64,000 bases of DNA from assembly GCA_046295455.1 (NCBI GenBank), contig JBKBNI010000005.1, positions 1 to 64,000 on the forward strand, read 5' to 3'. The notes below the pieces were generated by a model. That model was not told the DNA's origin. It was given only the letters and a program-made list of their open reading frames with translations, and ran no database searches. The DNA is from Thermaurantimonas sp046295455. Its GTDB lineage: Bacteria > Bacteroidota > Bacteroidia > Flavobacteriales > Schleiferiaceae. Position numbers and translations under genes: made by a program. Within the stretch, counting starts at the first letter, position 1. The number at the start of each line of letters is the position of its first letter. Positions 59,836 to 64,000 of this stretch are shown one piece after another.

Positions 59836-60680
59836 TATATACCAGGTTGCAAATGCTTCCAACGCTTGTGTGTCCAAAGGTATAATTCAGGTTGCTTTCT
59901 TATGCTGGCTTCCAGCAATTGATTGTACAGATCTGAGATTTTATAATTTTCGTAGTCTCTTGGATTTTCTGTGATCAAATGGGCAGAGTAGATATACTTT
60001 CCTTTCTTTTGCCGTCTACACTCCAGGTAAACGACAGCCATATCGTAGATTTTTGCAATTTTTTCGGCACCGACGTGTGTGGGAGTGTTTTCTGCAAAAA
60101 ATTTAGAACGATGATGTATTCGCCCCTCATGCGGGCTTTGATCTGAAATGAAACCATATGCCGCAGTGGGGTCATTATTTGATTCTATAAAGTTGTATGT
60201 ATCCTTCATTGGAAAGAGTTTCAGATTGTATTTCGTTCGTTTTTTTATGATTAATTTTTCAAAACTCTTATTTTTTATTTCATTGTAAACCACATAAATA
60301 TTTTGAGGAATAAAATTGGGAATAACACTAAGCCACTCAAAGTTGCCGTGATGGCCAAGCATGATCACAACTTTTTTGTTTTTTTTATAGAGTTCTTCAA
60401 ATATTTCTTTGTTTTCAATAGATATATGTGTAGAATGAGCCCTCCAATTTTCATCAAAATCTTTAATATTTTCTGCCAACATATCAAAGAAATATTTGTA
60501 AAATTTGTTTCTTATTTCTAAACGTTGCTTCAATGAAAAATCAGGAAAAGCTATTTCAAGATTTTTCATAACCACCTTCGATCTGTAATTTGAAAGATAG
60601 AATATCCAATAACAAAACGAACCTAAGCGATAGAGGACATGTAGGGGTAGTCTTGATAAGATTGTTAATATAAAAGTCAT
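59829..60680 (-). CDS. LpxL/HtrB-like lipid A acyltransferase
   Basis: A 283-residue lysophospholipid acyltransferase-like protein. One N-terminal hydrophobic segment is followed by the HX4E catalytic motif GHHGNFEW near residue 109. Also visible are AAYGFISDQSP and the KIAKIYDMAVVYLECRRQKKGKY segment, and the C-terminal YLWTHKRWKH is characteristic of the LpxL/LpxM family. It should add a secondary acyl chain to lipid A precursors. It is read with the GWxTD gene 18 bp upstream, so both are probably in one operon. Confidence 0.88.
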   Translation of the reverse strand: MTFILTILSRLPLHVLYRLGSFCYWIFYLSNYRSKVVMKNLEIAFPDFSLKQRLEIRNKFYKYFFDMLAENIKDFDENWRAHSTHISIENKEIFEELYKKNKKVVIMLGHHGNFEWLSVIPNFIPQNIYVVYNEIKNKSFEKLIIKKRTKYNLKLFPMKDTYNFIESNNDPTAAYGFISDQSPHEGRIHHRSKFFAENTPTHVGAEKIAKIYDMAVVYLECRRQKKGKYIYSAHLITENPRDYENYKISDLYNQLLEASIRKQPELYLWTHKRWKHLQPGIYQ

Positions 60681-60698
60681 TTAAAATACGTCTAAATT

Positions 60699-62210
60699 TT
60701 ACCAGCGATTGTAACGGCCAAATTTAGACGAATTAATGATAATGCTGTTATTAAATCGGGTCCCCCAATCACCAGCCTGTGCCGGTAGATCTACATCATC
60801 TACATTAGGAGTCCACATATCGCGCTCCATTAGTAAGTATTGCCATCGCTCATTAAATGTTTCTCCCGAAGCGGTACTGTGTATGAGTCTATATGTACCG
60901 GTATTGATTTCCCGATCGGCAAAGATGAATATCCTGTCAGATTGTACATTGGTACCATTCATTGCTATGAGTCTGTCGTATTGCCATATTTCATATGGAT
61001 AGGTATTAGGTTCGTGTTTTCGGCCTTCGATGATGGTGGGTGGACCATACAGACAGAACACACGTCCTCTGTCTGTTCGAAATCCTTTCAACAGTCGGTT
61101 TCCGAATTGCTTGTTGGCAATTTGAATTCGTTCGTAATAGATAGGCCATGTCAAGCCGTTGGTTTGTTTATTTAGCCAAAAGGAGTTAAAATATTTCATC
61201 ATCATGTCCTTGTTTGATTCGGCCAGCAGACGGTCTATTATCTTCTGTTCGCTGTAGGTGGCAATGGGCATTAAATAAAGAAGGAAATCCCGTATGCTGT
61301 CTCTTAGGATATCGATTGGAACAATAGAGTTTTCCAAATTAAAATTTTCAATCAGTTCAGCAATCATGCCTTCCGGTTGAAAATCAGATATACGCTCTAT
61401 TCGGACTTTTCTCTGTGCATAAAGTTCATTTTTTCGATTGATTGATTCTACTACAAGATTGTAAGTACCTGATGGCAATTCTTTAATGTTTAATTTTCCA
61501 AAAACTGGGTGCAGATTTTTGTTTCTGATTTTAATTCTTCCAGAAAATTTTTCCATTGGATATCCTCCATGAGAGGATTCGAGGTAATAGTTTACAAAAA
61601 AGGGTAATTCACGGTAGTCGAGATCTTCGAGATCATAGAATTCCATGTAAAAGTACAGTTCATCTATATCCTTGTCATACAGGTAGGACGATTCCGTAAT
61701 GTAGGGTATAAATTCTCGTTTGGATAATTCTCCACCTGCGGGTTCAGTCATGCCGGCAATAAGCATCAGGTCAGAAGCTTTAAAATGATCAGGATTTGGA
61801 ACGTCTATTTCAATTTCAAAATGATATGTTTCAGATGAATTATTTTCATCGCTAATATCCAGTTGGAGTGTGACCTGGCCTGAGGGTAGTCTGAATTGGG
61901 ATTTGGCTGTAAATCCTCTGTTGTAAAACTCGGGGTTTTGCACTTCCGGCAACGAAATTCGAATTTTATCTCCTTGAATGATGCTACCGTCCTTATAAAA
62001 TGTCATGGTAATGATCACGCTGCCGGTGTAAAGTCCATTTTCATTCCGGACGGTTTTCACAGATTTTCCATACACATTGAAGTGCGTTTCTGTGTAAATT
62101 CGAATTTCTGGGTCAAAAAAATGATAGAACGCAAATCTTAAGTCCAGATTACCGGCAGTTGTGAATAATGTTAATAAATTGAATATCAATATTTTATGCA
62201 ACACATCCAT
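60699..62210 (-). CDS. GWxTD domain-containing exported protein
   Basis: A 503-residue protein with an N-terminal signal peptide (LHKILIFNLLTLFTTAG). The first half (about 30-290) is beta-rich. The second half carries the GWxTD domain, with IQIANKQFGNRLLKGFRTDRG followed by FCLYGPPTIIEG and the YEIWQYD signature. Here the canonical GW is GF. The domain is widespread in Bacteroidota and of unknown function; it is presumably periplasmic. It precedes the LpxL-like gene on the minus strand. Confidence 0.88.
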   Translation of the reverse strand: MDVLHKILIFNLLTLFTTAGNLDLRFAFYHFFDPEIRIYTETHFNVYGKSVKTVRNENGLYTGSVIITMTFYKDGSIIQGDKIRISLPEVQNPEFYNRGFTAKSQFRLPSGQVTLQLDISDENNSSETYHFEIEIDVPNPDHFKASDLMLIAGMTEPAGGELSKREFIPYITESSYLYDKDIDELYFYMEFYDLEDLDYRELPFFVNYYLESSHGGYPMEKFSGRIKIRNKNLHPVFGKLNIKELPSGTYNLVVESINRKNELYAQRKVRIERISDFQPEGMIAELIENFNLENSIVPIDILRDSIRDFLLYLMPIATYSEQKIIDRLLAESNKDMMMKYFNSFWLNKQTNGLTWPIYYERIQIANKQFGNRLLKGFRTDRGRVFCLYGPPTIIEGRKHEPNTYPYEIWQYDRLIAMNGTNVQSDRIFIFADREINTGTYRLIHSTASGETFNERWQYLLMERDMWTPNVDDVDLPAQAGDWGTRFNNSIIINSSKFGRYNRW

Positions 62211-62258
62211 CTGTTATTTCCATGGTTTAATAAACAAATAATAAAATTATAAAAAAAG

Positions 62259-62289
62259 TTGTTCAAAAACCAAACCATTTTAATTTTGC
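62259..62289 (+). promoter_or_regulatory. tRNA-Ser promoter
   Basis: TTG (62259-62261), a 19-bp spacer and TAATTTTGC (62281-62289) fit the Bacteroidota pattern. The tRNA begins only 5 bp after the element, so the transcript would start at or next to the mature 5' end. Confidence 0.75.
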
Positions 62290-62293
62290 CCTC

Positions 62294-62383
<90 letters not shown>

Positions 62384-62416
62384 AAAGCCGGACCAAGAAC
62401 ATTTGGCCGGCTTTTT
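62384..62416 (+). terminator. Rho-independent terminator of tRNA-Ser
   Basis: AAAGCCGG (62384-62391) pairs with CCGGCTTT (62407-62414), extended inward by CCAA/TTGG with one bulge, and is followed by a short T-run. Confidence 0.85.
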
Positions 62417-62457
62417 GTATTTTATTTATTCAGATTTATTCAGAGTCAACTCATCAG

Positions 62458-63189
62458 ATGAAATCCGTTTTTAAAATTATTTTTCTCGGGTTTAGTTTAA
62501 TATTGATTTGGTCTTGTTCCAGCAGCAAGGGAATAGAAATCCGAGTAATGGATAAACAACAGGTGCTTGATTTTTACGAGGATGTGGTGATCATAAATGA
62601 CCCGTCGCTGATACCTGATCGTAGAAGAGAGGTTGGAACGATAAAAATATTAAAATCTGATTTTCATCCATCGCCTTGCGGATGGATCGAGAGACTAACC
62701 GCTGCGACATTGGAAGCCCGAAAGTTTGGCGGAAATTTGATTCTGATAGACAAAGTGAGCGGATCGATCAATCTAATGATGAATTCTTGTGGAGAGATAT
62801 CGGGATATGTCTTCAATGTGGATGAAAGTGTAGTCAATACCCTCAAGCGAAACCGTGTAAATGGTGGATTAAAAAACAAATATGATTTTGCGCGTATTGT
62901 TTTTATTAAGCCGGCTTTTACAAGCAATTACAGCATATATGTAAATGAGGATAATCTTGGCCTAGTAAAGGCAGGTGAAATTGTAGAATACAAAACCAAA
63001 CGAAAAGAACCTGTAGTCATATGGGCAAGAACACAGCGCAGAGCTGAGCTTATTCTTAATGTAGAGCCCGGATATGATTATTTTATTCTTTGTAATGAAG
63101 AAGCCACAGGGTTCGGTTTGTCTGAAGTCCAATTTGTGACTTTACAGCCTGAAATTGCAATTGATTTAATAAACCGGATGAAGCGATGA
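62458..63189 (+). CDS. Predicted lipoprotein, unknown function
   Basis: A 243-residue protein with a lipoprotein signal peptide: FKIIFLGFSLILIWSC ends in a lipobox Cys followed by SSSKG. The mature part is beta-rich and ends in a positively charged helix (IDLINRMKR). A segment TLEARKFGGNLILIDKVSG looks like a conserved strand-helix region. I know no family. It overlaps the following outer membrane protein gene by 4 bases (ATGA), which suggests that the two work together at the envelope. Confidence 0.72.
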   Translation: MKSVFKIIFLGFSLILIWSCSSSKGIEIRVMDKQQVLDFYEDVVIINDPSLIPDRRREVGTIKILKSDFHPSPCGWIERLTAATLEARKFGGNLILIDKVSGSINLMMNSCGEISGYVFNVDESVVNTLKRNRVNGGLKNKYDFARIVFIKPAFTSNYSIYVNEDNLGLVKAGEIVEYKTKRKEPVVIWARTQRRAELILNVEPGYDYFILCNEEATGFGLSEVQFVTLQPEIAIDLINRMKR

Positions 63190-64000
63190 AGACTTTAGGT
63201 ATCCATTGTATACTCATTGCTGTAATAATTCCAGTATATTCAATCGGGCAAGACAGAATTATTACACGAAAGAATCAACGAATTGAAAGCCGAATTTTGC
63301 CCGTGAAGGATAAGGAATATGTATATTTTCAAATTTTGGAAGACGGTGAATTGAAATACACACTTCTACCCAAAAATCAGATCAAGCGAATTGATCGAAA
63401 TTTTTACAAGAATCCAATAATAAATACTAAAATTAATGCCCCATTTACAAGTCACCATTCATTTATGATTGCTGTCAGGTCCGGCTTGGGAAGAAGGTCA
63501 TATCAAGTGGATCCGGGTTTATTACCTCAACTTAAAGATTTTCAAAATCGGGAGCGGTTTGGTTGGCACAATGAACTTGAGGTCTCCTATCTGTTTTCGG
63601 AAACTTTTGGAATACATGTGATGTATCATCGATTTTCTAATAATCTGGAACGATCATATCAGTTTGTAAATCCTGGAAATCCAAGTGAACCATTTGATGC
63701 AACTTTTAAATCAAATCAAATGACTTCAGGAGTAAATGTAGGATTGGATTATTATACAATTTTTACTGAAAAAGCAAATATGTCAGTAGGATTGTCACTT
63801 GGATCTACCAATTTCAGATACTTTACAGATTTAGACGCATTTGCAAGTCCAACCACCTTTAGAGGAGAAAATTTAAACCTTACATTCAGACTACTAGGAC
63901 AGTATAAATTAAATGATTTTCTATACTTTAATGGAGGTATTTCATTTTTTAGCTCATCCTTATTTATGGTTCGGGCTGAATCGAATGGAGTAACTCAAGA
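63186..64000 (+). CDS. Outer membrane beta-barrel protein, truncated at window end
   Basis: Starts at ATG 63186, overlapping the lipoprotein stop, and stays open through the last base, so it is incomplete here. The signal peptide is KTLGIHCILIAVIIPVYSIG. A short N-terminal soluble segment (about 20-95) contains EYVYFQILEDGELKYTLLPK. The barrel begins near residue 95 with amphipathic strands such as FMIAVRSGLG, WHNELEVSYLFSETFGIHVMY and VNVGLDYYTIF. It resembles the porin/outer membrane beta-barrel proteins common in Bacteroidota. The product and role are unknown. Confidence 0.75.
   Translation, partial: MKTLGIHCILIAVIIPVYSIGQDRIITRKNQRIESRILPVKDKEYVYFQILEDGELKYTLLPKNQIKRIDRNFYKNPIINTKINAPFTSHHSFMIAVRSGLGRRSYQVDPGLLPQLKDFQNRERFGWHNELEVSYLFSETFGIHVMYHRFSNNLERSYQFVNPGNPSEPFDATFKSNQMTSGVNVGLDYYTIFTEKANMSVGLSLGSTNFRYFTDLDAFASPTTFRGENLNLTFRLLGQYKLNDFLYFNGGISFFSSSLFMVRAESNGVTQ

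Overview
This window looks like ordinary chromosome from a member of the Bacteroidota, possibly a Saprospiria- or Chitinophagia-like lineage; the order is a guess. The phylum call rests on several signs. Promoters are of the TTTG-N17-21-TAnnTTTG type and there is little Shine-Dalgarno. Type IX secretion parts are present: PorT, a DUF5103 plug protein, and a cargo protein with a C-terminal sorting domain. The gene set also fits: fused E1 alpha/beta dehydrogenase, GYDIA-type GHMP kinase, DUF2480, DUF5522, GWxTD protein and a long lysyl-tRNA synthetase.

Left edge (1-760): the last four repeats and three spacers of a CRISPR array with 36-bp repeats and 30-bp spacers. The repeat resembles Cas13b (type VI-B) repeats. 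An AT-rich tail and a possible decayed coding remnant follow; no cas gene lies in the window. Positions 760-4760: small acidic protein, menG/ubiE, porT, an FAD-dependent oxidoreductase and an NAD(P)-binding protein, all on +. Positions 5100-9450: a DUF389 membrane protein and a large T9SS-exported beta-propeller protein, both on -. Positions 9860-15400: KAS III-like synthase, split transketolase with the C-terminal half first, HAD nucleotidase and MATE exporter. Positions 15500-24260: aroA (-), fused 2-oxoacid dehydrogenase E1, T9SS plug protein, Sua5/YciO protein, NTF2-like protein, PhoD-like phosphatase, and fluC/crcB (-).

Positions 24250-31860: tamB (-), divergent tsaD, queA, a DUF5522 protein and an LPP20-like lipoprotein (-). 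Positions 32170-38830: pheT, then a four-gene minus operon of GT2, MacB-type permease, GT4 and rnhB. Positions 38940-47690: a PD40 protein, kdsB with a GHMP kinase, a sufE-sufT-DUF2480 cassette, an alpha/beta hydrolase with a GmhA-like isomerase, a START-like protein, a PAP2 phosphatase and a GT39. Positions 47880-52170: ABC exporter, mdh, and CRY-DASH photolyase overlapping an upstream DUF2256 gene (all -). Positions 52310-59840: tsaE-ald, then GT2, a retropepsin-like protein, rimK, rsmE, tRNA-Asp, lysS and an Mpo1-like protein. Positions 59830-64000: LpxL-like acyltransferase and GWxTD protein (-), tRNA-Ser, a lipoprotein and a truncated outer-membrane protein.

The genes group by function. 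Three t6A genes (tsaC-like, tsaD, tsaE), queA, rsmE, rimK, pheT, lysS and two tRNAs serve translation. kdsB, gmhA-like, lpxL, GT39, PAP2 and several glycosyltransferases build the envelope. porT, the plug gene and the sorting-domain protein belong to T9SS. I found no insertion sequence, prophage or clearly undescribed system. The most interesting item is the CRISPR array, whose effector, if present, lies to the left of this window.
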